The translations under genes were made by a program, and so were the position numbers. Source: an uncultured Dokdonella sp. (GTDB lineage Bacteria; Pseudomonadota; Gammaproteobacteria; Xanthomonadales; Rhodanobacteraceae). Taken from it: DNA of 64,000 nt. The DNA lies in assembly GCA_934526015.1 (NCBI GenBank), contig CAKSZY010000011.1, positions 15,298-79,297 on the forward strand, in the 5' to 3' direction. Below are positions 55,397-64,000 of this stretch, one piece after another; the first letter of the stretch is position 1, and each line of letters begins with the position of its first letter. The notes under the pieces are model-generated. The model was not told the DNA's origin. It made no database searches and saw only the letters and a list, made by a program, of their open reading frames with translations.

Positions 55397-56689
55397 ATGA
55401 GCCCACGCACCGGCATGCCGCTGCATACGCAGATGGCGATCGGCTTCCTCACCGGACTCGTCGTCGGCCTCGCCGTGCACCTGGGCGCCGGTGGCGATGC
55501 CGAATGGGTGAAATGGCTGACCCAGTGGATCACCCAGCCGGTCGGGCAGGTGTTCCTGCGCCTGTTGTTCATGCTGGTGATCCCGCTGCTGTTCTCGGCG
55601 CTGGTGGTCGGCGTGGCCGAGATGGGCGACGTGCGTTCGCTCGGCCGGGTCGGCTGGAAGACGATCGCCTACACCGTGGTCGTGTCGTCGATCGCGGTTG
55701 CCATCGGCATCGTTCTCGTCAACCTGTTCCGCCCCGGCGACGGCGTCGATCCGGCGCTGGCGGAGGCCCTGCTGGCGGATGCCGGTTCGCGTGCGCAGGC
55801 GATCGTCGCCAGCAGCAGCACGCAGGCCAGCGGCATGAACCTGCTGCTCAACATCGTGCCGACCAATGTCATCCGTGCCGCCGCCGACAACGACATCCTC
55901 GCGGTGATGTTCTTCGCCCTGATGTTCGGCATCGGCATCGTGCTGACGAAATCGCCGCTGGCGATGCGCACGAAGGAGGTCGTCGAGGGCGTGTTCGAGA
56001 TCTCGATGACGCTGATCCACCTGGTCATCCGGCTGGCACCGTTCGCGGTCGCCTGCCTCGTGTTCAACCTTGCCGCACTGTTCGGCTGGGACCTCCTGTT
56101 CAAGCTCGCCGGTTATGTCGGCGTCGCCCTGCTGGCGATGGCGATCCACTTCTTCGTGGTGTATTCGCTGAGCGTGCGCCTGCTCGGCGGCATGTCGCCG
56201 CTGGCCTTCTTCCGCGGTTCGCAGGAGGCGATCGTGATGGCGTTCTCGACCGCATCGAGCAATGCCACCCTGCCGACCGCGCTGAAGGTCGCCGAGACCG
56301 ACCTCAAGCTGCCGCGCAAGGTTTCGCGCTTCGTGCTGACCGTCGGCGCGACGGCGAACCAGAACGGCACCGCCCTGTTCGAGGGCGTGACCGTGCTGTT
56401 CCTCGCCCAGTTCTTCAACGTCGAACTCAGCCTTGCCCAGCAGCTGGTGGTCATGCTGGTATGCATCCTCGGCGGCATCGGCACTGCCGGCGTGCCGGCC
56501 GGCTCGCTGCCGGTGATCGCGCTGATCTGCGGCATGGTCGGCGTGCCGCCCGAAGGCATCGGCCTCATCCTCGGCGTCGACCGCTTCCTCGACATGTGCC
56601 GCACCACCCTCAACGTGACCGGCGATCTGGCCGCTGCCGTGGTCGTCTCGAACGGCGTCGAAGAGCCGGCCGACGCTGCCGCCGGCTGA
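55397..56689 (+). CDS. Dicarboxylate/amino acid:cation symporter (DAACS family)
   Basis: The 430-residue membrane protein has about eight helices. DAACS motifs include the Ser-rich AFSTASSNATLPTAL (HP1 tip), GATANQNGTALFEG (NMDGT region), and LGVDRFLDMCRTTLNVTGDLAAAVVV (TM8, with the conserved Asp/Arg pair). It should take up C4-dicarboxylates or glutamate with sodium or protons; the exact substrate is not readable. ATG at 55397 is near the beginning of the conserved part; a GTG nine bases earlier is an alternative. Confidence 0.92.
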   Translation: MSPRTGMPLHTQMAIGFLTGLVVGLAVHLGAGGDAEWVKWLTQWITQPVGQVFLRLLFMLVIPLLFSALVVGVAEMGDVRSLGRVGWKTIAYTVVVSSIAVAIGIVLVNLFRPGDGVDPALAEALLADAGSRAQAIVASSSTQASGMNLLLNIVPTNVIRAAADNDILAVMFFALMFGIGIVLTKSPLAMRTKEVVEGVFEISMTLIHLVIRLAPFAVACLVFNLAALFGWDLLFKLAGYVGVALLAMAIHFFVVYSLSVRLLGGMSPLAFFRGSQEAIVMAFSTASSNATLPTALKVAETDLKLPRKVSRFVLTVGATANQNGTALFEGVTVLFLAQFFNVELSLAQQLVVMLVCILGGIGTAGVPAGSLPVIALICGMVGVPPEGIGLILGVDRFLDMCRTTLNVTGDLAAAVVVSNGVEEPADAAAG

Positions 56690-56707
56690 ACGCGGAGGAG
56701 GGGGTCG

Positions 56708-58741
56708 ATGCCGCGCATCGCTGCCCTCGTGCTCGTGCTTTTCGCAGGCCCGGCCGCGGCCGGCGCGCCGTGGCCGTGGGAAGGCTGGCGTTCGCCGGCG
56801 CGCTTCGCCGAAGTCGATGTGCACCATCTCGTCGTCGCGCATTCGAGTGCCTGCCTCGACGGTTGCCGCTACGACCGCAGCAACCGCGGTCCCGAACCAG
56901 CTGCCGCGAATCCGCATCCGTTGCGCTGGCTGTACCGCGACGGCGATGAAGTCGTGCTGTTCGACGAACGCGGCGCCGGCGCAATGACGCGTCTGTGGAT
57001 GACCACCGGTGATGGCGTGTCGCGCTGTTTCGATCCGGCCGTGCGCGCACGCCTGCGCGTCGACGGCGAGCTGCGCCTGGACGTGCCGCTGGCACGCCTG
57101 TTCGACGGCTCGCTGGTGCCGTTCACGCTGCCGCTGGTGGCCGACCGCCTCGCCTCGAGTGGCGGCTACGTCAGCCGCGTGCCGATCGCCTACGCGCAGT
57201 CGCTGCGCTTCGGCCTGGCCGGTGCCGAAGCCGGCAACCTGTCCTGCGATCCGTCCGGCTGGGGGCTGTTGTGGTACCAGGCGCAGTTCGTCCGCCTGCC
57301 GGCCGCTGCCGCCGTCGATGCGTTCCCGGCGTTCGACGAGGCCGGCCTGCGTGCCTTCCTGGAGACGCCGCCGGGCGAGGATCCGTGGCATGGCCTGCTC
57401 GCGCCGGAACCGTTCGCGTTCGCCGGCGTGAACGGCCCGGCCACGCTGCCACTCGCCACGCGCAACGGCGGCGGCTGGCTGCGCGGCCTGCGCCTCGATG
57501 TGCCGGCTTCGGCATGGCCGCATCTGCGCCTGCGCGTGCGCGTCGACGGAGCAACCACCATCGATCTCGCCTTCGCCGACTTCTTCGCCGCGGATGCCGC
57601 CGGTTCGGCGCGCGGCCTGCTGTCGGGCATCGGCGCCGACGGCGTGGCCCATGCCTGGTGGCCGATGCCGTACGCACGCGCGGTCACCGTCGAACTCGTC
57701 GTCGACGCCGGACTTGCCGCGCCGATCGATGTCGCCGGCAGCGCGATGTTCGACGCGCTGACGCCAGCCGGCACGGCGCACCTGCATGCAACGGCGAGCG
57801 AAGCCTGCGGGCCCGGCGACCGCCTCGTGCTTGCCGACGACGGTGCCGGCAAGCTGGTCGCCCTGTCCGCCCGTTACACGGGTGACGCGACGAACGGGCT
57901 CGACGTGCTCGAAGGCGACGAGCGCATCGTCGTCGACGGGGCGACGGCTCCGGCCTGGTACGGCACCGGCGTCGAGGACTTCTTCGACGCCGGTTTCTAC
58001 TTCGATCACGGCCCTTTCAACGGTGCCCTTGCCGGTGCGCCGCGGGTTGCCGCGACGCCGACCGGCACGACCGCCGCCTGGCGCGTGTTCCTCGGCGACG
58101 CACCGACCTGGACGAGCCGGTTGCGCATCCACCAGGAAGCCGGCGCCTTGCCGGCTGCCGCAACCGCGGCCTGCACGCGCCACGTCGTCTTCCGCTACCG
58201 GCATGCACAGGCGCGGGTCGCCGACATCGACGGCTTCGAGGTCGGCGATTCCGCGGCCGTCGCCGCCCACGCTTACGAACTGCCCGACGATGCGCTGTGC
58301 GCGCCGTTGTCATCGAGCTTCGCCGACGAGCCACCGACCGCACGCACGGCCGTGGTCTGCCGCTACGCGAGTGGCAGCAGCCGCTTCCGCTTTGCGCTCG
58401 GACCTGCCGTCGAGGGGCCGTTGCGCCTGCGGCGCAGCTTCGACGCCGGCGCCGGCATCCCCGGCGAAACCGCCGGTGCGCCGGCGGCCGAGGTGCGGCG
58501 CGAGGGTGTCGTCGTCGGCCGTTTCCCGCCGGCCGCGGCGAATCCGCTGCGGCGCTGGCAGCAGCAGGAAATCCTCCTCGACCTCGCCGTCGTGGCGGGC
58601 CCGCTCGACCTCGAGGTGGTGCCGTTGGCCATGCCCTCGGCAGCGGCTTTCAGCGAATCGGCATGGACGCTGCGGGCGGTGCTGTCCGATCATCTGCACG
58701 CGGACGGGTTCGACCGGGAGGCCGCGCGCGATGAACCGTGA
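56708..58741 (+). CDS. DUF2961/GH172-type secreted glycoside hydrolase
   Basis: The 677-residue protein has a signal peptide (cleavage near AAAGAP), then DEVVLFDERGAGAMTRLWMTT and DRLASSGGYVSRVPIAYAQSLRFGLAG. Later come WYGTGVEDFFDAGFYFDHGPFNGALAG and RIHQEAGALPAAATAACTRHVVFRYRHA, together a clear DUF2961/GH172 pattern with jelly-roll domains. Known members act on fructofuranosides and D-arabinofuranosides; the acidic residues in EDFF look intact. It ends 11 bases inside the kinase gene, so the two are cotranslated. Confidence 0.85.
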   Translation: MPRIAALVLVLFAGPAAAGAPWPWEGWRSPARFAEVDVHHLVVAHSSACLDGCRYDRSNRGPEPAAANPHPLRWLYRDGDEVVLFDERGAGAMTRLWMTTGDGVSRCFDPAVRARLRVDGELRLDVPLARLFDGSLVPFTLPLVADRLASSGGYVSRVPIAYAQSLRFGLAGAEAGNLSCDPSGWGLLWYQAQFVRLPAAAAVDAFPAFDEAGLRAFLETPPGEDPWHGLLAPEPFAFAGVNGPATLPLATRNGGGWLRGLRLDVPASAWPHLRLRVRVDGATTIDLAFADFFAADAAGSARGLLSGIGADGVAHAWWPMPYARAVTVELVVDAGLAAPIDVAGSAMFDALTPAGTAHLHATASEACGPGDRLVLADDGAGKLVALSARYTGDATNGLDVLEGDERIVVDGATAPAWYGTGVEDFFDAGFYFDHGPFNGALAGAPRVAATPTGTTAAWRVFLGDAPTWTSRLRIHQEAGALPAAATAACTRHVVFRYRHAQARVADIDGFEVGDSAAVAAHAYELPDDALCAPLSSSFADEPPTARTAVVCRYASGSSRFRFALGPAVEGPLRLRRSFDAGAGIPGETAGAPAAEVRREGVVVGRFPPAAANPLRRWQQQEILLDLAVVAGPLDLEVVPLAMPSAAAFSESAWTLRAVLSDHLHADGFDREAARDEP

Positions 58742-61511
58742 CGACCATGCGAAAACCGTGCGCGAACTGTTTGCCGCCGTGCGCGACCTGCCGGCCAAGG
58801 CGCGGCACGCACGCCTGCTCGAACTCGGTGCCGACCCCGTCCTGATTGCCGAAGTCGATGCCTGGCTGGCCGCCGACGCCGCCACATCGGCCCTCGATTC
58901 GCCGCTGCCCGGCGCGCAGGCGACGGCATCCGAACTCGGCATCGGCGACGTGCTCGGCGCCTGGCGCCTGGTCGCCGAACTCGGCGCCGGCGGCATGGGC
59001 GCGGTCTACCTCGCCGAACGCGCCGACGGGCATTTCGACCAGCGCGCGGCGATCAAGCTGATCCGCGGCATCCCCTCGCCGGAGACCTTCGTCCACTTCG
59101 CCCGCGAGCGGCAGATCCTCGCCACCCTGCAGCACCCGAACATCGCCCGCCTGCTCGACGGCGGGGCGACCCCGGGCGGGCAGCCGTACTTCGTCATGGA
59201 GCACGTCGACGGCGTGCCGATCGACCGCTACTGCCGCGAGCAGGCGCTCGGTCTCGACGCCCGCCTGAGCCTGTTCGCCGAGGTCTGCAAGGCGGTCGAG
59301 TTCGCCCATTCGCGCTTCGTCGTGCATTGCGACCTGAAACCGTCGAACGTGCTCGTGCGTGCCGACGGCGTGCCGATGCTGCTCGACTTCGGCGTAGCCC
59401 GCGCACTCGACGTCGCCGCTTCCGCGGAAGAACTGCGTGCGGCGAGCGCCTGGGTGACGCCGCGCTATGCCAGCCCCGAGCAGCTGCGGCGCGAGGCGGT
59501 TTCGACCGCCAGCGACGTCTATTCCCTCGGCCTGATCCTGTTCGAGCTGCTGGCCGGCCGGCGGGCCCGCCTCGATGCCGATGACCACACCATCACCCTG
59601 CTCGGACAGGCGATTGTGCGTCCGAGCGCGCTCGCCGCGGCGGTGCCGTGGGCCGGCCGCCTGCGCGGTGACCTCGACGCGATCGTGCAGCGCGCGACCG
59701 CGCATGCACCGGAGGCGCGCTATGCCTCGGCCAAGGCGCTGGCCGACGACATCGAACGCCATCGCGCGCACCGTCCGGTGCTGGCGCGGCCGCCGCGGTT
59801 CGGCTATCGCGCGTCACGCCTGCTGCGCCGGCGCTGGCCGCTGTTCGCCGCGGTTGCCGTGCTCGTCCTCCTCGCCGCGACCTTCACCTGGCGGCTGGCC
59901 AGCGAACGTGACCGCGCCCTCGAGGCCGAGCGCGAGGCAACCGTGCAGGCGAACACCGCGGCGCGCGTCAGCGAGTTCCTCGTCTCGGTGTTCAACGTGT
60001 CGAACCCGCGCCTGCGCGCGAACCGCGACCTCAGCGCGCGCGACGTCCTCGACGAAGGCGCCACGCGCATTGCCAGCGAGCTCGCCGATGCGCCACGGGT
60101 GAAGGCGCACCTGCTCGACGTGCTCGGCAGCGCCTATCGTTCGATCGGCGAATCCGCGCGCGCGGTCGACCTGTTCCGCCAGGCTGCGGCCCTCCATGTC
60201 GATGCCTCGGTGAACGACCCGCTGGCGGCTGCGGCGACGCTGAGCCAGCTGGCGGTGGTCTACTCGAACAACAAGTTCCCGGCCAGCGAGGCGGAAGCGG
60301 CGGCGCGCGAGTCGCTGCGCCTGCGCGAAGCGCATGCGGCGCCCGATTCGCTGGCGATGGCCGATGCCCTCAACACGCTCGGCGTGGTCCTCGAAGCCCG
60401 GGATCGCGGCGACGAGGCCGAGCCGCTGCTGCGGCGCGCATTGGCGATCCGCAGCGCGGCGCTCGGCGAAGATTCGCTGTCGGTCGCCTCGACCCTGCAC
60501 AACCTTGCCCTCGTCGTCGAGCAGCGTGGCGACTCCGCCGCTGCCGCCGACCTGTTCGGCCGGGTCATCGCGATCAAGCGCGCGCGCGTCGGCAACCATC
60601 ATCCCGACTACCAGAGCTCGCTCGACAACTACGCCAATGCGCTCGGCCGCAGCGGGCGGCGCGAGGAAGCACTGGCGATCCTGCGCGAGAACGTCGTGCT
60701 TGCGCAGGACTTGTATGGCAACGACAGCGAGTACCTCGCCCAGGGACACAACGAACTCGGATCGCAGCTGCACGATCTCGGCCGCTTCGGCGACGCCGCG
60801 CAGCAGTATCGCGAAGCACTGGCCGTGTACGCGCGCCTCGCTGGCGACGGCGTGCGCAACGCGAACCGCGCATTGCCGCTCAACAATCTCGCCTCGGCGC
60901 TCGAGGACATGGGGGATTTCGCCGCGGCATTGCCGCTGTTCCGCGAATCGCTCGAGTTGCGCCGGCGCACCCAGGATGCCGGCAGCGGCATCGTCCAGCG
61001 TGCGGAATACAACCTGGCGCGGGCGCTGACCCGGTCCGGCCGGGCCGACGAGGCCGCGCCGTTGATCGCGTCGGTGCTGGCGGCCTACCGGAGCCGCTAC
61101 GGCGAAGCGAACACGTTCACCGCACGCGCCGAGGCGGTCGCGGTGGAAGGCCTGCTCGACCGGGGACGCCTCGAGGAAGCCGGCCGCCTGCGTGCCGGGA
61201 TGGTGCCGGCGCCGGCGGACGACCTGCGTTGGCGCGTGCTGCTGGCGCGCCTCGATGCGCGCCTTGCCCTCGCGCGCGGCGATCCCGCCGCGGCGCGGGT
61301 GGCCGCCGCGCAAGCCTGGAAACTTTCGTGCGCGCATTGGGGCGAATCGCATCCCTTGATCGTCGAGGCCGGCGTCTTGCTGGCGACCTCACTCGCACGC
61401 AGCGGCGAGAAGACCGACGCCGATGCACTGGTCGCGCGCCTGCGCGGGATTGCCGATGCGGCGTTCGTGGAAGACGCGCCGTTGCGACGCACGCTGGCGA
61501 ACTGGCACTGA
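58731..61511 (+). CDS. Membrane Ser/Thr protein kinase with C-terminal TPR region
   Basis: The 926-residue protein has an N-terminal kinase (about 77-345): Gly-loop GAGGMG (85-90), Lys109 in AAIKLI, HCDLKPSNVL (199-208) with Cys200 where most kinases have Arg, DFG (219-221) and YASPE. A membrane helix follows at about 370-388, and the rest is a series of TPR units (about 395-900) with AxNxLG, ALxxRxxxLG patterns such as EPLLRRALAIRSAALGEDSLSVASTLHNLALV. It is a eukaryote-like signalling kinase (PknB-like) with extracytoplasmic TPR. It starts 11 bases inside the DUF2961 gene. Arg-to-Cys marks it as a non-RD kinase. Confidence 0.88.
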   Translation: MNRDDHAKTVRELFAAVRDLPAKARHARLLELGADPVLIAEVDAWLAADAATSALDSPLPGAQATASELGIGDVLGAWRLVAELGAGGMGAVYLAERADGHFDQRAAIKLIRGIPSPETFVHFARERQILATLQHPNIARLLDGGATPGGQPYFVMEHVDGVPIDRYCREQALGLDARLSLFAEVCKAVEFAHSRFVVHCDLKPSNVLVRADGVPMLLDFGVARALDVAASAEELRAASAWVTPRYASPEQLRREAVSTASDVYSLGLILFELLAGRRARLDADDHTITLLGQAIVRPSALAAAVPWAGRLRGDLDAIVQRATAHAPEARYASAKALADDIERHRAHRPVLARPPRFGYRASRLLRRRWPLFAAVAVLVLLAATFTWRLASERDRALEAEREATVQANTAARVSEFLVSVFNVSNPRLRANRDLSARDVLDEGATRIASELADAPRVKAHLLDVLGSAYRSIGESARAVDLFRQAAALHVDASVNDPLAAAATLSQLAVVYSNNKFPASEAEAAARESLRLREAHAAPDSLAMADALNTLGVVLEARDRGDEAEPLLRRALAIRSAALGEDSLSVASTLHNLALVVEQRGDSAAAADLFGRVIAIKRARVGNHHPDYQSSLDNYANALGRSGRREEALAILRENVVLAQDLYGNDSEYLAQGHNELGSQLHDLGRFGDAAQQYREALAVYARLAGDGVRNANRALPLNNLASALEDMGDFAAALPLFRESLELRRRTQDAGSGIVQRAEYNLARALTRSGRADEAAPLIASVLAAYRSRYGEANTFTARAEAVAVEGLLDRGRLEEAGRLRAGMVPAPADDLRWRVLLARLDARLALARGDPAAARVAAAQAWKLSCAHWGESHPLIVEAGVLLATSLARSGEKTDADALVARLRGIADAAFVEDAPLRRTLANWH

Positions 61512-61571
61512 GTCGCGCTCATGCGTGCCGGCGCGAGGGCACCGGGACCTGCCGCGTCCGCGGCGGGCAAG

Positions 61572-61598
61572 AAAAAGCCGGCCCGTTTCCGGGCCGGC
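61572..61598 (-). terminator. Intrinsic terminator of the outer-membrane protein gene
   Basis: On the minus strand a nine-base perfect stem GCCGGCCCG/CGGGCCGGC with a four-base loop is followed by TTTTT (61572-61576). It ends the minus-strand barrel gene and may also stop kinase transcripts. Confidence 0.85.
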
Positions 61599-61640
61599 AC
61601 GAGTGGCGATCCATGCCCTGTGGGAGACGATCCATCCGGC

Positions 61641-62231
61641 TCAGAAGCGCACTTCGCCGCGGACCGAAACGAGGTCGGCATTGAGATCGAGGTTGCGCTT
61701 GTCGACCTCGTAATGGTCGTAGTGCAGGCCGATGCTGAAGTTGTTGCTGAAGTCGTAGCCGAAGCCGGCGCCGGCGTACCACTTGTTGCTGGTGTCATCG
61801 ACGCGCCGGATCACGTCGCCGTCGAGGTAATCGCCCTCGAGGTCGGCGCGGAACAGGCCGGCACGGCCTGCGATGTACCAGTTGTCGCTGACGTTGAAGT
61901 GGCCGTTGACGCCGGCCGTCCAGCCTTTCAGTTCGGCCTTGCCGAGGGCGTCGCCCGCGGGCGATGCGCGCAGCACCGGCGACCACTCGCCGAGATTCTG
62001 GTAACCGCCTTCGATGCCGAACGCGGCACCCGGACCGGCCGACCAGCGATAGCCGATGTTGGCACCGAATCCGGTGTCGTCGTCGTCGTAGAGGCCGTCA
62101 TCGACATTGGTCTTGCCGACCGAGCCGTTGAGGAAGAAGCCGCCCTTGTCGAGCGCTTGGGCGTGCGCGGCGAGCGGCGCGGCGACGAGGCCGGCGGCGG
62201 CGAGGGCGAGGGCAATGAAAGGGGTTTTCAT
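61641..62231 (-). CDS. OmpA/OmpW-like eight-stranded outer-membrane beta-barrel protein
   Basis: The 196-residue protein has a signal peptide (cleavage near AAHAQA), then repeated amphipathic strands such as GGFFLNGSVGKT, GFGANIGYRWSAG, AAFGIEGGYQNLG, TAGVNGHFNVSDNWYIAGRAGLF, WYAGAGFGYDFSNNFSIGLHYDHYEV, and a terminal SVRGEVRF with the aromatic end typical of OMPs. The strand count is about eight, as in OmpA-type (OmpX/OmpW) barrels. No OmpA C-terminal peptidoglycan domain is present. ATG 62231 was chosen; the longer frame adds 12 residues before the signal sequence. Confidence 0.88.
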   Translation of the reverse strand: MKTPFIALALAAAGLVAAPLAAHAQALDKGGFFLNGSVGKTNVDDGLYDDDDTGFGANIGYRWSAGPGAAFGIEGGYQNLGEWSPVLRASPAGDALGKAELKGWTAGVNGHFNVSDNWYIAGRAGLFRADLEGDYLDGDVIRRVDDTSNKWYAGAGFGYDFSNNFSIGLHYDHYEVDKRNLDLNADLVSVRGEVRF

Positions 62232-62483
62232 GGGGTATCTGCTCCGGAGTTTCCAGGGTGTCGGCATCAGGAGACCGACATCGGGGTTCGATGCCTTGCA
62301 GTGCGCCGGTGTTCCGGCGCTCCCGCACGATGCACAAGCTGGGGTTCAGCTCCGCAATTTCAATACCGCACGGTTCAATAACATCGGGCCGGCGCCGCGC
62401 GCGGCCGCGGAGAACCGCATGAGGGCATTTCCGCCTGCACTGCGTCGTGCTGCAGGCGGCGTCCCGCCGCGCGGAGATCCTCC

Positions 62484-63323
62484 ATGCACGATCCGGCACC
62501 GCCGCGCGCGGCCAGCGGCGTCATTGCGTTCCTCCTCGTCGGTCAGCTGGCGCTGACGATCGTCTTCGTGTCGCCGTGGTTCCCGATGTCCTCGCTGGCC
62601 GCCGTCGAGCACGCGACCCGGGGCTGGATCACGGTGACCCTGCTCGCCTCGTCGGCGATCGGCGGCATCGGCGTCGTCATCGCCCTGCGCCATGGCCGGC
62701 AAACGCCGGCATCGCTCGGCTGGCGACGCCGCGACCTCGCGCCGGCGCTGCTCGTCCTCGTGGCCGCATGGCTGCTGCTGCAGGCCGCCGCAGGGTGGGC
62801 CCACGGCGGACCGGTGCCGCCCGCGGCGGCCGTCGCGGAAGGACGCTGGGGCCACCTGCTCGGTCCGCTGCTGGCGCAACTGGCCGGAACCGCGCTGATG
62901 GAAGAGACGCTCTATCGCGCCTTCCTGTGGCCGCAGTTGCGCCTGCGCCTGGTCGCCGTGCTGCCGGCGCGCAGCGCCAGCGTGCTTGCCCTGATCGCTT
63001 CGCAGGCGATCTTCGCCCTGATGCACATCCCGATCCGCATCTACCAGGGGGCCGCCCTGGCCGATCTCGGCGGCATGCTGGCGATGCTGTTCGCCAGCGG
63101 CATCGTGCTGGCCCTCGTCTATGCGGCGACCCGCAACCTGTTCATCGCGGTGGCGATCCATGCCCTGGCGAACGCGCCGACCCTGCTGGTCGAAGCGGCC
63201 GGGCCGATGCCCGGCACGCTGCTGCTGGCGGTGTGCGGCCTGCTCTGCCTGGCGACCTGCGGCCGACGCTGGCTGCGCGCTGCCCGTGCACAGGAGCGGA
63301 CGCCGCTCCCGATCGCACGTTGA
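62484..63323 (+). CDS. CPBP family intramembrane metalloprotease (CAAX-protease/Abi type)
   Basis: The 279-residue membrane protein has about seven helices and the CPBP motifs EETLYRAF (Glu140-Glu141 and Arg145), FALMHIP (His181) and AVAIHALANAP (His226, Asn230). These support an active intramembrane metalloprotease. The family is linked to prenylation, bacteriocin self-protection and phage abortive infection. No obvious partner gene lies beside it; the cupin gene that follows is convergent. It is separated from the divergent barrel gene by 252 bases that hold no other gene. Confidence 0.9.
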   Translation: MHDPAPPRAASGVIAFLLVGQLALTIVFVSPWFPMSSLAAVEHATRGWITVTLLASSAIGGIGVVIALRHGRQTPASLGWRRRDLAPALLVLVAAWLLLQAAAGWAHGGPVPPAAAVAEGRWGHLLGPLLAQLAGTALMEETLYRAFLWPQLRLRLVAVLPARSASVLALIASQAIFALMHIPIRIYQGAALADLGGMLAMLFASGIVLALVYAATRNLFIAVAIHALANAPTLLVEAAGPMPGTLLLAVCGLLCLATCGRRWLRAARAQERTPLPIAR

Positions 63324-63337
63324 ATGCCGGCGTCGAC

Positions 63338-63883
63338 TCAGCGCGGCGATGCGGCGTGTGCGTGCTCCGGCACCTGCTGCGGGGCCAACGCCGCGGCCGG
63401 ATCGCCGGCCGGCAGCGGTTCGCCGAGGCTGCGCAGGCGGGCGGCGATGTCAGGCGCATCCTCGAGCGTGCGGAAGCCGCGCCATTCGTAGCCCGGCGCG
63501 ACCGTGCAGCCGACCAGCGCGTACTCGCCGAGCGGGCGGGCGCATTGCCAGCATCCGGCCGGGACGACGAACACCGGTGCGCTGTCGGCATCGACGGGGC
63601 CGAGGCGATGGCGGGTCAACCGGTCGTCGCGCGGGTCGTAGCGCAGCAACTCCAGCGCCTCGCCCTCGTACCAGTGCCAGAGTTCGTCGGCATCGACGGC
63701 ATGCCAGCGGCTGACCTCGCCGGCGGTGAGCAGGTAGTAGATCGACGTCGCCACCGCGCGCGGACGCGCTTCCTCGCCGAAGGCGGACTGCGTGGTCGAT
63801 TCGTAGATGCGGCGGTAGCGCCCGCCTTCGACATGCGGCTCGAGCGCGAGCTTGCGCGCGAGCTGTTCGGATCGTGGATTCAT
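63338..63883 (-). CDS. Cupin family protein (DUF985)
   Basis: The 181-residue protein has the DUF985 sequence LALEPHVEGGRYRRIYESTTQSAF, ATSIYYLLTAGEVSRWHAVDADELWHWYEGEALELL, PAGCWQCARPLGEYALVGCTVAPGYEWRGFR, which is a cupin fold. The function of DUF985 is not established. It converges on the CPBP gene, ending 14 bases after that gene's stop. Confidence 0.88.
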   Translation of the reverse strand: MNPRSEQLARKLALEPHVEGGRYRRIYESTTQSAFGEEARPRAVATSIYYLLTAGEVSRWHAVDADELWHWYEGEALELLRYDPRDDRLTRHRLGPVDADSAPVFVVPAGCWQCARPLGEYALVGCTVAPGYEWRGFRTLEDAPDIAARLRSLGEPLPAGDPAAALAPQQVPEHAHAASPR

Positions 63884-64000
63884 CCGCGCATGATACGGGA
63901 TCGGCGCCTGACTCCCCGGCGGCTAGGGATGCTCTGAACAAGTCTGCACATGCGTCACCGCACTGCCTGCGCGCAGATCAAGGTGGGGCGACGAAGGCAG
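63884..64000. other. Window end, no feature recognised
   Basis: The last 117 bases contain no gene that I can support. They hold the likely upstream region of the cupin gene, and the sequence is cut at the window edge. Confidence 0.5.

Noticed and set aside
54629..58270. A 1213-codon minus-strand frame over the symporter and DUF2961 genes
   Set aside because: His/Gln/Arg-rich translation without motifs, opposite clear genes.

Overview
The window comes from a high-GC Gammaproteobacterium. Gene order and content point to the Xanthomonadales/Lysobacterales, most likely a Rhodanobacteraceae-like lineage: rph next to yicC and gmk, rpoZ-spoT-ridA-recG, pilMNOPQ beside a divergent PBP1A gene, rdgB and hemW close together, a TonB receptor under a B12 riboswitch, and intergenic G-run heptad repeats. 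The taxonomic call is an inference. Most of the window is chromosomal core; I see no phage, IS element, tRNA, rRNA or CRISPR array.

Layout. 74-1201: a secreted metzincin-type protease. 1208-9317 (minus strand): a six-gene unit running adaptor, ABC ATPase, two FtsX/MacB-type permeases, sigma-54 response regulator and histidine kinase. It is preceded by a perfect -24/-12 sigma-54 promoter (9360-9374) with palindromes upstream (9422-9469), so the encoded regulator probably drives its own transport operon. 9564-11980: MscS channel, DUF488 and uracil-DNA-glycosylase-like genes, and a PilZ protein. 11991-16563: a DUF1631 protein, then a BtuB-type receptor with its cobalamin riboswitch. 16627-21233: hemW and a CPXCG protein, an unknown gene coupled to a histone-deacetylase-like gene, and the rdgB-VOC-rph overlap chain. 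21304-26924: yicC, gmk and the Mla lipid-transport set. 27042-33589: rpoZ, spoT, ridA, recG, a nucleoside hydrolase and zinc-free L31. 33944-38354: citrate synthase, an unknown protein and PBP1A. 38518-46369: the type IV pilus pilMNOPQ operon, a large Ig-like lipoprotein and a strong terminator. 46460-55153: a cNMP-EAL phosphodiesterase, then MoxR and a Bat (aerotolerance-type) operon whose BatB is fused to a TPR/BatC part. 55397-63883: a dicarboxylate symporter, a GH172-type protein overlapping a Ser/Thr kinase, an outer-membrane barrel, a CPBP protease and a DUF985 cupin.

The most unusual non-coding feature is a family of five long intergenic inverted-repeat elements (4021-4280, 5503-5660, 7801-8046, 33590-33737, 48867-49091). 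Their arms are arrays of G-run heptads (GGGGCGA, GGGGCTA, GGGACTA). In four of the five the array starts exactly at a TGA stop codon. All four gaps between the transport genes contain either such an element or a shorter G-run array. A different inverted repeat (24434-24520) splits the Mla operon between mlaE and mlaD.

Functional themes are envelope maintenance (Mla, PBP1A, an efflux-type ABC system, MscS, BatD), cyclic-di-GMP and pilus biology (PilZ, DUF1631, EAL, PilM-Q), and the stringent response (rpoZ-spoT). Start codons were chosen from Shine-Dalgarno sequences, overlaps and family lengths, and several differ from the longest possible reading frame.
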